Shown here piece by piece: positions 63,370 to 64,000 of a DNA stretch of 64,000 bases. Origin of the DNA: Bactrocera neohumeralis (lineage: Eukaryota > Arthropoda > Insecta > Diptera > Tephritidae); the NCBI RefSeq assembly GCF_024586455.1, contig NC_065921.1, forward strand, positions 46,770,574 to 46,834,573, written 5' to 3'. Numbering within the stretch: position 1 is the first letter of the stretch; the number at the start of each line of letters is the position of its first letter. The translations under genes were made by a program, and so were the position numbers. The notes below the pieces were generated by a model that was not told the origin of the DNA, did no database searches, and saw nothing but the letters and a program-made list of their open reading frames with translations.

Positions 63370-63665
63370 AAATTTTTTTCAAAGCAATTTTATTTGCAGC
63401 TTATTTTCCCACAGTTGGTATCAAACAAAAAATTTTTTTAATTAAGGGGCAATTTAATCTTGGGGCCCAATTTACGGGTCCATTTTTTGAGATGAATTGT
63501 TCTCCGAAGTTTTCCCTCAAAATGGCCATAGAATCGCGAGCTGTGTGGCATGTAGCGCCATCTTGTTGAAACCACATGTCAACCAAGTTCAGTTCTTCCT
63601 TTTTTGGCAAAAAAAAGTTTGTTAGCATCGAACGATAGCGATCCCATTCACCGTAAATCACCCGA
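63370..63665 (-). pseudogene. Tc1/mariner-superfamily transposase relic
   Basis: The minus strand from 63661 reads EWDRYRSMLTNFFLPKKEEL, NLVDMWFQQDGATCHTARDS (second catalytic Asp after QQ), MAILRENFGEQFISKNGPVN and WAPRLNCPLIKKIF. After WAPR the normal SCDLTPLDYF, with the last catalytic residue, is replaced, so the frame is broken. Same family as 10925-11065, 56236-56345 and 58060-58330. Confidence 0.75.
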
Positions 63666-63814
63666 TATTTGTTTCTGCATTATTTTTGATGTTCGTAGCG
63701 TAGATTTAAACGTGTTTCTGGCTAAGCAAGTGTTTTTGAATTAGCTTGTAATTATACATAATTTGTTAAAAATTTGCAAGTATAAAAATTATCTGAAGCA
63801 CTTGAAAATAATGT

Positions 63815-64000
63815 TGTAAGCTTGACCGAGAATGGTTGTATGCAATTTCTAAGAGGCGTGGTATAAGCCAATCAGCAGTAATCGCAGTTCAAAAGAGACG
63901 GAATGTGACTCCAAAAGCGCAAGTCGCAGGTCGTAAAAAATTATTGAAGGAGTCAGATCGACTAATTATGTCTGAGATGAGAAGGAACAAGTTTCTAACA
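63815..64000 (+). pseudogene. Tc1-like transposase N-terminal part (cut by window end)
   Basis: The plus strand reads WLYAISKRRGISQSAVIAVQ, KRRNVTPKAQVAGRKKLLKE and SDRLIMSEMRRNKFLT, the DNA-binding helix-turn-helix and GRKK-type linker of Tc1-like transposases. No ATG was seen in frame within the window (an in-frame stop precedes the region), so either the start is lost or the gene is decayed. Continuation beyond 64000 would decide. Confidence 0.6.

Overview
This window looks like repeat-rich, gene-poor DNA from a higher fly, most likely a tephritid fruit fly. That assignment is an inference. It rests on the element types (an RTE-clade LINE family, BEL/Pao, mariner, hAT, Transib, and Helitrons starting with TC and a conserved sub-terminal block) and on the AT-rich background; no species marker is visible. 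There are no bacterial features, no CRISPR array and no convincing intact host gene. Two runs of exactly 100 N (21427-21526 and 63051-63150) are assembly gaps.

Layout. 1-12.6 kb: a Helitron fragment, two broken mariners, a 1-kb terminal-hairpin repeat (family A) in two long copies (5911-6961 and 11598-12636), and between them a clean non-autonomous hAT element with long inverted arms (8788-9981) enclosing a small BED-finger ORF. 12.6-21.4 kb: a minus-strand BEL/Pao retrotransposon (gag about 18.6-17.4 kb, then protease, RT, RNase H and integrase down to 13421), with a GC-rich zinc-knuckle reading frame just after pol. To its right lies AT-rich DNA with an inserted mariner (19004-19778) and three hairpin cassettes. 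21.5-24.9 kb: an R1-like LINE fragment, an LTR with a tRNA-Pro-type primer site and about 100-bp tandem repeats, family A pieces and a Helitron 5' tip. 25.0-28.1 kb: RTE copy 1. 30.0-32.4 kb: a complete but decayed DNA transposon with 14-bp TIRs and an 8-bp target duplication. 32.7-40.7 kb: mariner derivatives and scattered repeats. 40.7-43.8 kb: RTE copy 2. 43.8-48.5 kb: a Tc1 relic, a second and longer Helitron, and a mariner relic. 49.0-49.9 kb: family A in inverse orientation. 52.0-55.2 kb: RTE copy 3, bounded by an 11-bp target duplication. 55.4-64 kb: family B repeat, Tc-type relics, a Transib (RAG1-like) transposase C-terminus, a tRNA-promoter SINE-like unit and two hAT transposase genes in tandem.

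How it works together: almost everything recognisable is a mobile element, and nearly every coding copy is broken by stops, frameshifts or deletions. The best preserved are the hAT gene at 61.25-63.01 kb (two single-base frameshifts; key residues present) and RTE copy 3 (boundaries intact, but the RT active site deleted). I found no convincing new functional system. The most unusual structures are the zinc-knuckle frame behind BEL pol, the hAT foldback element with its BED remnant, the three hairpin cassettes at 19.9-20.8 kb, and the Transib C-terminal fragment.
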